Of a DNA stretch of 20,492 nt, positions 1 to 7,900 are shown piece by piece (the stretch's first letter is position 1; each line of letters begins with the position of its first letter). The stretch is from a virus. The DNA lies in the IMG/VR virus record IMGVR_UViG_3300040751_002956, positions 1 through 20,492 of that record. One strand, 5' to 3'. Below the pieces are notes generated by a model, which ran no database searches, was not told the origin of the DNA, and saw only the letters and a list, made by a program, of their open reading frames with translations. Position numbers and translations under genes: made by a program.

Positions 1-1793
1 CTTCTAATGTAGGTGCGTGGATACCCAACGAATATTATGTTTGGTTTGCAGAAGGTTATTCAGGAAATTTTCCAAAAACAGCCGCCGAACTCAGTGCCAA
101 CAAAGGCAGATGGAAAGCCCATGTTGAACGTATGCTTGGTCAAGCATTACCTCCCGCTCAATCGGATCAAAATCTATCTGATCCAGCATTTCAAAATAGA
201 TTTGGTCGTGCTGGCCTAAATGATGCAACAACTCCTTCGTCTGCTATAAATGTTGGTGTTTATGAATCCGCATTACAGGACGCCAGCGATAATTTAAGAA
301 AAATTAACACAAAAGTTTCTAGTAAAAAGCGTCAGATTGACACATACATAAGAATTATTAATAGACAACGAGAAAGTCTTGCAAGGCTACAAGAAGGGAC
401 ATATGGTGACCCGGCCAGGGATAGAGAAACTGATCTAGTACAGGATTTAACAGTAGGTTCTGATACAAAAGCAGACGAATTGTTATCTGAAACACAAAAA
501 GTCACAGATGAAGGAATTCAATTAGCAATATCACTGGCAGGTAACGGTCCTGATCCGGTACCACCTGCGAATACAAACCTTAGTCCAGATGAACTAGCCG
601 CAGTAGTATTAGCAAGGGATCAACTAAAACTAGCACAAGAAGAAATAGTAAAATTATCAGGCGAACTTGCGGATTTACAAATACAACAAACCGCGGCACA
701 AACAGCAGTCGATGATGTTAGAGCACAGGGGAGAGAAGGATACAACCTTGGTGCATCTGGCGTGAGATGGAATTTTAGAAAAGGTGCAAGTTTATTTGGT
801 GTAATAGATACAATGATTATTAACAGCCAAGTAATGGACCAGTTTCAAAATGAGGGACAATTAAATGCTATGGCAACTTCTGAATACATTCCTTGGTATA
901 AAACAGAAATTGTTCCTAACATAATTGGCTTCGATGTCGCTACAATGAACTTTGTTTATGAGTTCCACTATATTATTTCGCCTTATTCAGTTCATTATAG
1001 TAAAATGCCTGGAGTTAATATTATTTTTAGCACAGACAGATTGAGAGAACTTGCGGTAAGAGAATATAACTATACCTACACTGGAAAAAATATTGATGTT
1101 TTAAAATTTGACATCAAGTATAATAACCTATTTCAAACACCTTTACTTTTGTCTCCACCAAGTGAAAGTTCACTTCAGGGTCAACGAGGAAGAGAACAAG
1201 TTGTAAACAGCAACATACCAGAAAATGTATATGAAGAAGCAATTAATAATTTGCAAAATAAAATTTCTAATAGGTTAGGTACTACAGGATTTACTCCTGC
1301 TCAGGCAGTTGAAAAGATGAATTATAGAGATCTAGAAATTACCAACAGGTCCCATATTGGCCTTGCTCTTAAAGAGTTTTTGTACAATCCGCCTGCAGAA
1401 CTTGCACTAATAAGAGCAGATGTTGAAATAATTGGCGATCCTGTTTATATAGTAGGAAGTGGTATTGCTGAACGACCAGTGTTGTCTAATACAGATATAT
1501 TAACACCAGACGGTGAAGTTAATGGATTTACAAGAGAGCCTGATGTAATTTTTAAATTTAGATTTCCAGACGATTTGCCCTCCAAAGACCAACTTCAAAA
1601 AGGAGTGAGTCAACAAAAAATTAAAGAAGGTGCATATAATGGATTGTATCAGGTTATAGGTGTAGAAAACAGATTTAGCGAGGGTGCGTTTACACAGAGA
1701 TTACAACTGCTAAGACGAAAAAATCAAGTTCAAGATTATAAAGTTGACGAAATTTATAAAACAGAAGGAATAGATAATTTAGGTAGTACCTAA
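1..1793 (+). CDS. Probable gp27-type baseplate hub protein, 5'-truncated by window edge
   Basis: The frame is open from base 3 with no stop, so the gene begins upstream of the window; 596 residues are visible. The ATG at 132 is internal, because the preceding codons read as ordinary protein (e.g. GAWIPNEYYVWFAEG). Two heptad-rich helical stretches (about bases 280-400 and 575-735) look like the two arms of a coiled-coil hairpin. The C-terminal half is beta-rich. It contains DVLKFDIKYNNLF (near 1100-1140), a GDPVYIVGSGI segment (near 1435-1465) and a terminal block GLYQVIGVENRFSEGAFTQ (near 1640-1700). The last two resemble the closing domains of gp27/gpD-type hub proteins, whose trimers connect the tail tube to the spike. 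Position just before the gp5 spike fits, since the two proteins form one complex in T4. The family call rests on motif memory and context rather than a search; another baseplate structural protein is possible. Confidence 0.6.
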   Translation, partial: SNVGAWIPNEYYVWFAEGYSGNFPKTAAELSANKGRWKAHVERMLGQALPPAQSDQNLSDPAFQNRFGRAGLNDATTPSSAINVGVYESALQDASDNLRKINTKVSSKKRQIDTYIRIINRQRESLARLQEGTYGDPARDRETDLVQDLTVGSDTKADELLSETQKVTDEGIQLAISLAGNGPDPVPPANTNLSPDELAAVVLARDQLKLAQEEIVKLSGELADLQIQQTAAQTAVDDVRAQGREGYNLGASGVRWNFRKGASLFGVIDTMIINSQVMDQFQNEGQLNAMATSEYIPWYKTEIVPNIIGFDVATMNFVYEFHYIISPYSVHYSKMPGVNIIFSTDRLRELAVREYNYTYTGKNIDVLKFDIKYNNLFQTPLLLSPPSESSLQGQRGREQVVNSNIPENVYEEAINNLQNKISNRLGTTGFTPAQAVEKMNYRDLEITNRSHIGLALKEFLYNPPAELALIRADVEIIGDPVYIVGSGIAERPVLSNTDILTPDGEVNGFTREPDVIFKFRFPDDLPSKDQLQKGVSQQKIKEGAYNGLYQVIGVENRFSEGAFTQRLQLLRRKNQVQDYKVDEIYKTEGIDNLGST

Positions 1794-1805
1794 TTTGTTA
1801 AAAAC

Positions 1806-1810
1806 AGGAG
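1806..1810 (+). promoter_or_regulatory. Shine-Dalgarno AGGAG for the 233-residue ORF
   Basis: AGGAG ends 7 bases before the ATG at 1818, a standard spacing. It supports that start and is the only ordinarily placed ribosome binding site among the five gene starts in the window. Confidence 0.75.
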
Positions 1811-1817
1811 AATAGCA

Positions 1818-2519
1818 ATGCCATTTTACAGTACTAGAACTATACCTGCAAGTGTTCCTGCAGATGAATCAGAATTAAGTAGGCACACTCAACCCACAAC
1901 TGTAAGGGTTCCACAAAACGCCCATAGATATGCTGGCATGAATGAATCAGGTGAGGCCACAGGAACTAACAGTGTAGGTAATGGACAAATTAGTGCAAGT
2001 AAAGCGGCGTCTAAAGGTGTGCAAGAAATTAGTAGTGCTATTTCTGATGCGTCCAGTAAAGTACAAAGCGGTATTGCACAAGCACAATCAGCCGCGGCAG
2101 ATCCTGTAAGTTTTGTAGCCGGTTTAGCACAACAAGCCACAGGTTTTAGTGTTCCAACAAGCCCCGAAGGTCTTGTTGCATTGCTGTCTAAATTTTCTAA
2201 GCCTAAAGTTACAGGAGACGGAACAACTGATATTTCTAAACGCAAAAGCGAAGGCGAAAATGTAATAGAAGAAATCGGTGATGTTGCTAGTGTTGTAGCA
2301 CAAGGACCTGGCGCACTTGCTAGTAAAATTTCTAGTGTAAGTTCTGCACTTGCTCCGGTTACAGAAGCCGCTAGTGCGGTTACAGAATTAGCAAGTCTAG
2401 GTGGTGTTCCTGTTGATAACGTTATTAGCCAATCAATTTCTAAGGTAACACAACCGGTGCAAAGTAGTTTAACTAAAGTAACAAATGTTACGGATCAAAC
2501 TAGAGGAATAATAACATAA
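1818..2519 (+). CDS. Ala/Ser-rich protein of unknown function between hub and spike genes
   Basis: 233 residues. I do not recognise a family. The first 50 residues are polar with several prolines. From about residue 58 the protein is dominated by Ala, Ser, Val and Thr in stretches that could form amphipathic helices (e.g. ISSAISDASSKVQSGIAQAQ). No Cys or Trp is present, and there is no signal peptide or clear membrane segment. A good AGGAG precedes the start, and the stop overlaps the gp5 start as TAATG, so it is probably translated together with the spike. Its location between hub and spike genes suggests a virion or assembly role such as a spike or hub accessory, but this is context only. 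The 118-residue antisense frame over the same bases is a shadow. Confidence 0.85.
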   Translation: MPFYSTRTIPASVPADESELSRHTQPTTVRVPQNAHRYAGMNESGEATGTNSVGNGQISASKAASKGVQEISSAISDASSKVQSGIAQAQSAAADPVSFVAGLAQQATGFSVPTSPEGLVALLSKFSKPKVTGDGTTDISKRKSEGENVIEEIGDVASVVAQGPGALASKISSVSSALAPVTEAASAVTELASLGGVPVDNVISQSISKVTQPVQSSLTKVTNVTDQTRGIIT

Positions 2520-2521
2520 TG
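2503..2521 (+). promoter_or_regulatory. Translational coupling site: GAGG plus TAATG stop/start overlap into gp5
   Basis: The stop TAA (2517-2519) and the gp5 start ATG (2519-2521) share one base. GAGG at 2503-2506 lies inside the upstream gene, 12 bases before the ATG, which is longer than usual. The arrangement suggests that gp5 is translated by ribosomes finishing the upstream gene. Confidence 0.6.
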
Positions 2522-4471
2522 GTATTCACTCGCGGCCAAAAATCTGCTCTACCATCAAAGGTTAGTAGAAGAGAAGAAGTAGCAGATGCGGCCTTTCATT
2601 ATATAACACAGGCAGAAGTTAGAGAAACAGGCGGCCAGGGTTCGTTTGAAGTTAAAATTTTAGGTAATGAACACAGCGGTCGCAGAAACATTACAGTAAG
2701 AAGTTTATCTCCACATGCTTCTTATAAACCACCAACAGCCGGTGGCGATGATGTTAACAATTTTGAAGACAGTCAGACTGCAAGTGCTATGGTAACTCCT
2801 ACTCCTCAAATTGGAACTAGAGGCATTGTTGCTATGGCTGATAAAAATTCTACAACAGGATTTTGGCTAGGTGCAATTATTCCTCCAGGATTAGGACAAA
2901 CTTTTCCTGAGTTTGGTAGAAGCGACAATGCAGTTGGAGAGCAAAGTGATCTAGATGATCTTGCAAGTCCTGTAGGATTACCTGCAAGTGAAATTAATGG
3001 CGCAAGTTTTGACGGAAGAGTTCCTCGAGATCGTGCTAGACGTGCAGTTCATCCTTTTGCAAGAGTACTACAAAGGCAAGGATTGCTAGTTGATACTGTT
3101 AGAGGCCAAAGTACAAGTAGTTTTTTACGTGACGGTGACACTAGCATGATAGGATTTAACACGCCCGGAGGTGTTGGTACTTCCAGAGATATTGTTTCTA
3201 ATCCTGGTCCTGGTGGTGAAGCCTCACGAAACGCTAGACCATTAACACGTTTAGGCGGACATACATTTGTAATGGACGACGGAGATAACGAAGGAAGGAA
3301 TAATCTTGTAAGAATACGTAGTGGTAAAGGTGCACAGGTTCTAATGCATGACACTGCCGAATTAGTTTACATTACAAATCAATCAGGTAGTGCATGGATA
3401 GAAATGACCGCTGATGGAAAAATTGACATATATGCTAAAGATAGCGTTAGTATTCATACAGAAGCAGATTTTAATTTTAGGGCAGATAGAGATATCAATC
3501 TAGAAGCAGGCAGAAATGTTAATTTAAGAAGCATTGAAAAAACATATATCGAAGGTAACCAATTAAGGGTTTTAGGAAAAGAAGACGGTATTATAGACAT
3601 TAGAGGAGATCTTGATTTTGTTAGCACCGACATGCGTATCGGTACAAACGATTTAAGCATAAGTTCTTCAAATTTGAATATATCTAATAGAATTAATACT
3701 AAAATACGATCGGGAGAACTTGATCTTGTAACACAGTTTGGCATGCGTCAAAGTCATGGTACAGGTTTAGAAATAAAAACAAATGTTTTAGAAAACCAAG
3801 TTTGGAATGCACAAACTTACAATCCAGGAAAAATTTACAACAAGGGGGAAACTGTTATTTTTGCAGGAGTTTTCTATCAAGCACTAAGGACAACTGCTCA
3901 ACCAAACACGCCAAGTGTTCCTGTTCCTCCTGCACCTGGCATTTTTTGGATTGTTGTACCACCGGTCGTTCCTGAAACATTGCATCCTAACTTCAAAGTA
4001 GATACAAATTTAACAGGACCGTTACCGGGTCAAATTCAAATGTTTAGTAAAGATGCAATCAGCATTACATCAGCCGAAAGTACAATAAATCTTAAATCAT
4101 TAACAGAAGACATTAATGTGCAAACTCCTAAAACAGTTTATATAGATGGAACAAGTGCAGTACACTTAAACAAACCGGGCCCGGGCGCCGCTACAGCCGA
4201 TCAAATAATAGTATCCTCTCTTGCTACAAATATACCATTCCCGTTTGATACAGATGCAGAAGGAACAGCGAATGTATCACAAATTGGTGTATTTGAAAAT
4301 CCTATTACAGATCCTAGTTTACCGTGGAATGAAGGTTATTATGCAAGTGAAGATACATTGTTTAGTATTATGAAACGTATACCTATGCACGAACCATGGG
4401 CATTGCACGAAAGTACAGATAAAGAAGCCACAAGTTCAAGTAGAACTGACATACAAACCAGTGGACAATAA
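2519..4471 (+). CDS. gp5: gp5-type baseplate central spike protein, lysozyme-less
   Basis: 650 residues; forms the trimeric membrane-puncturing spike under the hub. An N-terminal OB-fold-like region spans about residues 30-135. A block at about 165-220, with R175-A-V-H178-P-F, QRQGLLVDTVRG and FNTPGG, is what I recall from gp5 of marine T4-like phages. From about 255 to 400 comes a beta-helix-like run of short alternating strands (IEMTADGKIDIYAKDSVSI, then NLEAGRNVNLRS), like the C-terminal helix of T4 gp5. This is interrupted at about 428-480 by a CBM5/12-like module and resumes at about 500-560 (GQIQMFSKDAISITSAES). T4 gp5 carries a lysozyme domain between OB-fold and helix; here that interval holds no lysozyme-like catalytic motif I can see. 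The start is fixed by TAATG coupling to the preceding gene. gp25 follows 17 bases downstream. Confidence 0.9.
   Translation: MVFTRGQKSALPSKVSRREEVADAAFHYITQAEVRETGGQGSFEVKILGNEHSGRRNITVRSLSPHASYKPPTAGGDDVNNFEDSQTASAMVTPTPQIGTRGIVAMADKNSTTGFWLGAIIPPGLGQTFPEFGRSDNAVGEQSDLDDLASPVGLPASEINGASFDGRVPRDRARRAVHPFARVLQRQGLLVDTVRGQSTSSFLRDGDTSMIGFNTPGGVGTSRDIVSNPGPGGEASRNARPLTRLGGHTFVMDDGDNEGRNNLVRIRSGKGAQVLMHDTAELVYITNQSGSAWIEMTADGKIDIYAKDSVSIHTEADFNFRADRDINLEAGRNVNLRSIEKTYIEGNQLRVLGKEDGIIDIRGDLDFVSTDMRIGTNDLSISSSNLNISNRINTKIRSGELDLVTQFGMRQSHGTGLEIKTNVLENQVWNAQTYNPGKIYNKGETVIFAGVFYQALRTTAQPNTPSVPVPPAPGIFWIVVPPVVPETLHPNFKVDTNLTGPLPGQIQMFSKDAISITSAESTINLKSLTEDINVQTPKTVYIDGTSAVHLNKPGPGAATADQIIVSSLATNIPFPFDTDAEGTANVSQIGVFENPITDPSLPWNEGYYASEDTLFSIMKRIPMHEPWALHESTDKEATSSSRTDIQTSGQ
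3800..3958 (+). other. CBM5/12-like module inserted in the gp5 beta-helix
   Basis: Residues about 428-480 of gp5. The pattern is W429, then YNKGETVIFAGVFYQAL, a Pro/Thr-rich loop, and a closing F-W477. This matches the layout of small CBM5/12 (chitin-binding type) domains: an opening Trp, Tyr-x-x-Gly-x-x-Val, an aromatic Tyr-x-Ala, and a closing Trp. Beta-helix-like sequence lies on both sides, so the module would project from the spike. Two similar modules occur in the giant downstream protein. Ligand binding is not established; related folds are common as structural decoration in phage tail proteins. Confidence 0.55.
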
Positions 4472-4475
4472 TATG

Positions 4476-4483
4476 GGTAAATA
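4476..4483 (+). promoter_or_regulatory. GGTAAATA octamer 5 bases before the gp25 start (possible late promoter core)
   Basis: GGTAAATA is followed by GTAGC and ATG. It resembles the T4 late promoter core TATAAATA. The same octamer with the same spacing precedes gp6 (4952-4959). If used as in T4, the transcript would begin at or next to the A of the ATG, giving a leaderless mRNA. Alternatively GGG at 4475-4477 is a weak, distant ribosome binding site. Confidence 0.4.
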
Positions 4484-4488
4484 GTAGC

Positions 4489-4920
4489 ATGGGACAGTAT
4501 AAAGAAATAGTAATTGCACAACCAAAGTCGACAAATCCTATAGAACAGCAAAAAAGCCAAGTCTATAGGGGCGTTAGCAGTATCAATGAAAATAGCAAAA
4601 GTTTTGCATTATATGACATTGAATTAATTAAACAAGATCTTATAAATCACTTCAATATACGCAAAGGCGAAAAAATATATAATGCTAACTTTGGTAGCAT
4701 ACTACATGATGCTATCCATGAACCTCTGACGTCAGACGTTCGTGAGCAGATTGTGGCAAATGTGCAAGAAATTATAGATTCTGATCCTAGGGTTACAGCA
4801 ACAAATATTGATATTGTTGAAAGAGAATACGGTATACAACTTGCTATAGAATTAGAATTTGTAGACTATTCGCAAGTAGAAACAATAGTGTATAGTTTTG
4901 ATAAAGCAAGCGGTTTGTAA
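4489..4920 (+). CDS. gp25: gp25-type baseplate wedge / sheath initiator protein
   Basis: 143 residues, close to the 132 of T4 gp25. The GPW/gp25 family domain covers about residues 35-140. It shows the helix DIELIKQDLINHFNIRKGEK, then NFGSILHDAIHEPL, then a helix with VREQIVANVQEIIDSDPRV and a closing beta strand LAIELEFVDY. In T4-type tails this protein sits at the inner baseplate ring with gp6 and gp53 and provides the strand onto which the first sheath subunits join. The older label 'lysozyme-like' for this family does not imply enzyme activity. It lies between gp5 and gp6 with short spacers (17 and 44 bases), as expected for a baseplate operon. The first residues (1-34) are polar and look like a flexible extension. 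The start follows a GGTAAATA element. Confidence 0.93.
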   Translation: MGQYKEIVIAQPKSTNPIEQQKSQVYRGVSSINENSKSFALYDIELIKQDLINHFNIRKGEKIYNANFGSILHDAIHEPLTSDVREQIVANVQEIIDSDPRVTATNIDIVEREYGIQLAIELEFVDYSQVETIVYSFDKASGL

Positions 4921-4951
4921 AACAAAATTATATACGCAGTTTATAATTTAA

Positions 4952-4959
4952 GGTAAATA
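4952..4959 (+). promoter_or_regulatory. GGTAAATA octamer 5 bases before the gp6 start (possible late promoter core)
   Basis: GGTAAATA is followed by TTTGC and ATG, in the 44-base gap between gp25 and gp6. It is identical in sequence and spacing to the element before gp25. The overlapping TTAAGG (4948-4953) could instead act as a Shine-Dalgarno sequence 11 bases from the ATG. Confidence 0.4.
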
Positions 4960-4964
4960 TTTGC

Positions 4965-7900
4965 ATGGCAAGTTATGATAGACAAAACTCACTTTTAGTT
5001 AACGAAGATTGGAGCAAGATCTACCGATCTTTTACAGACGCAAACTTTAGTTCTTACGATTTTCCAACAATACGTAGGACTATGATCAACTATCTTCGTA
5101 AGAATTATCCAGAAGATTTTAACGATTATATTGAATCAAGTGAATATCTTGCACTAATTGATGTCATAGCATTTTTAGGCCAAAGTTTAAGTTATAGAAT
5201 TGATCTAAATGCTAGAGAAAATTTTATTGAAACAGCACAAAAAAAGGAAAGTGTACTAAAACTTGCACGATTAGTTGGGTATAACAACAAAAGAAACGAG
5301 TGTGCTAGTGGGTTATTAAAAATTACAGGAGTGCAAACAACACAATCACTCAATGATAGTACAGGTACGCCTTTACGGAACCGATTTATTTTATGGAACG
5401 ACGATGCTAACGTAAATTGGCTTGAACAAATAAACACAATTTTTAATAATGCATTCCAAGGAAATATTCAATTTGGTAAACCAAACGCTTCTGAAGTTAT
5501 AGGCGGAATTCAAACAGACGTATACAAATTAAATTCTAGTAATAGTGATATTCCTTCCTACAACTTTTCTAAAACTGTAAACGGTACTCAAACACAGTTT
5601 AATATTGTAAGCAGTAGAATTAGAAATGGTGAAATTGAAGAAGCAACACCATTACCTGGTAATACATTTGGTTTACTTTACAGAAATGATAAAAGAGGTA
5701 ATAGTTCAGAAAATACAGGATACTTTTTGCAGTTTAAGCAAGGAGAAATTTACACTTCTGGATTTAGAATTGACAATCCTACAACAAACGAAATAGTAAA
5801 TCTTAACACTCCAAACATTAACAATACCGATGTGTGGCTTTGGGAGTTAGACCAGAGTGGTAATTTTTTATATGAGTGGACTAAACTTGAAAGCACTGTA
5901 GGGTCTAATGCAATTTACAATTCCTTATCTTCTAATAACAGAAAAATTTACACGGTTGTTTCTAGAGATCAAGATCAAGTTAGTTTAAATTTTGCAGATG
6001 GTAGTTTTGGTGACTTACCTAATGGTAATTTTAGAGTTTATTACAGACAATCTAATGGATTAACATACACAATTAGGCCTGCAGATTTACAAAATATATT
6101 CATCGATATTCCATACACTAGTAAGTCAGGACAGCGTAACACATTAACAATTCAATGTGCATTACAGTCAACGGTTACAAATGCAAGTTCAACTGAGTCT
6201 GTTGCAGAAATTAAAAGAAATGCTCCGCAAGCATTTTATTCTCAAAACAGAATGGTTACTGGTGAAGATTACAACACTTTACCACTTACATCAAGTCCTC
6301 AAATTGTAAAAGCAAAAGCAATTAATAGAGTAAGCAGTGGTGTTAGCAGACAGTTTGAAATTAAAGATCCGACAGGTAAGTATTCATCTACTAATATTAT
6401 GGCTGATGACGGAATTTTATACAAAAATGACTTTGAAGTAGATTTTACATTTACGTTTAGCACAAGAAATGATATATTAGGTGTATTGCGTAACACAGTA
6501 GAGCCTATTATCGCTTCAATTGGCACAAAAAGTTTTTATTATGATAAATTTCCTAGAATTAATACAGAAGGATTGAATATTGATTGGACATTATCAACTA
6601 ACTTATCAAACGGTAGTACAGGTTATTTTAGAAACAATGTTAACGGTGCTCCTATTACAGTTGGTGCATTCACAGGAAATAATTTTAGATTCATTGCTCC
6701 GGATTCAATGATAAAATTTGTACCACCAACTGGTAGATATTTTTTACCTAACGGCGAGTTAACAACAACAAAAACAAAAACAACAAAAGATTACATTTGG
6801 ACTAAGGTTTTAAATGTTGTAGGCGACGGTTCTAATGGAGGATTAGGAGAACTTGATGACGGTTCAGGTCCTGTAACACTTAGTGAAAAAATTCCAAGCC
6901 TTGCAGTACCTAGTCAAATTGTTCCAAATATTGTCACAGATCTACCAAGTGATATTGAAACTGAGATTGTTGATCTTGCTTTTAACTACAAAAACTTTGG
7001 TATTAGATATGATCAACCGACGTTGACTTGGAAAATAATTACAAATGCAAATGTTAATACTATTGATCCTTTTAGTTTAGATAGACAAGGTGACTTGTCA
7101 GGAACAAAATCAGACAAAAGTTGGTTTGTACTATTTGAAACAGACGGTGAAACGTATAATGTAACCTATAGAGGGTTAGACTATAGATTTGAAAGCGAAG
7201 ACTTTGTGCAGTTTTATGTCGATGCAAGAGGAAAAACTTATGATCCTAAGACCGGTACAGTAATTAAAGATCAAATTAAAATTTTAAAAGTAAACGAAGA
7301 TCCAATTCTGGATACATCTTTGGATAAGGATTACCAATGGGAAATTACAGGATCGATTAGAAACAATGATGGATTTGAAGATACAAACAGAATAGAAGTT
7401 AACCTATATGATTCTGACGACGATGGAATGATCGATGATCCGGATAGTTTTTTAAATGTTGTTGCTCCTAATAGCGTAGATATAAGAGGTTATAGAGATA
7501 AGTTTGTATTTTTCCAAACAACACAGGTTGAAAATTATTCAATTGCTCAAAAAATTAATGCAAGTAATTTTGTAATATTTGATCGTGAAACAAGTATTCC
7601 TGCACTAAGTGATTACACAGATGGTCAACTATTTTATTTTTATGCGTCGACAGAAAATGTTATAAAAAGTTATAATGCTACAACTGGTGCTTTAGCATTA
7701 GAAAGTTCTTATTTTGCAAAGCCTGGAAGAGATAACCTAAAATTCCAATATATTCATAATGCAGAAAATGACAGAAGATTAGATCCTAGTAAAACAAATA
7801 TTATTGACCTGTATATGCTTACAGAAGCATATGATAGCGATTATAGAACTTTTGTACAAAATGGCGGTTCAATACCAGCGGCACCTAGCAGTGAACAACT

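Noticed and set aside
13-219. Short + strand ORF at the left edge (68 residues)
   Set aside because: It overlaps a longer frame that is open from base 3 through 1793 and reads as ordinary protein; the short ORF is an out-of-frame shadow.
132-1793. ATG at 132 as the true start of the first gene
   Set aside because: The same frame is open and protein-like from the window edge, and no Shine-Dalgarno sequence precedes 132. The gene starts upstream of the window.
4489-4920. gp25 as a lysozyme
   Set aside because: The family label is historical. The structural role in the wedge and sheath initiation is well supported, and no catalytic motif is visible.
6761-6790. A/C-rich run of near-repeats (AACAAC, AAAAAC units) in gp6 as a phase-variation tract
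   Set aside because: It encodes a plausible Thr/Lys linker, is short and imperfect, and keeps the frame; nothing suggests slippage.
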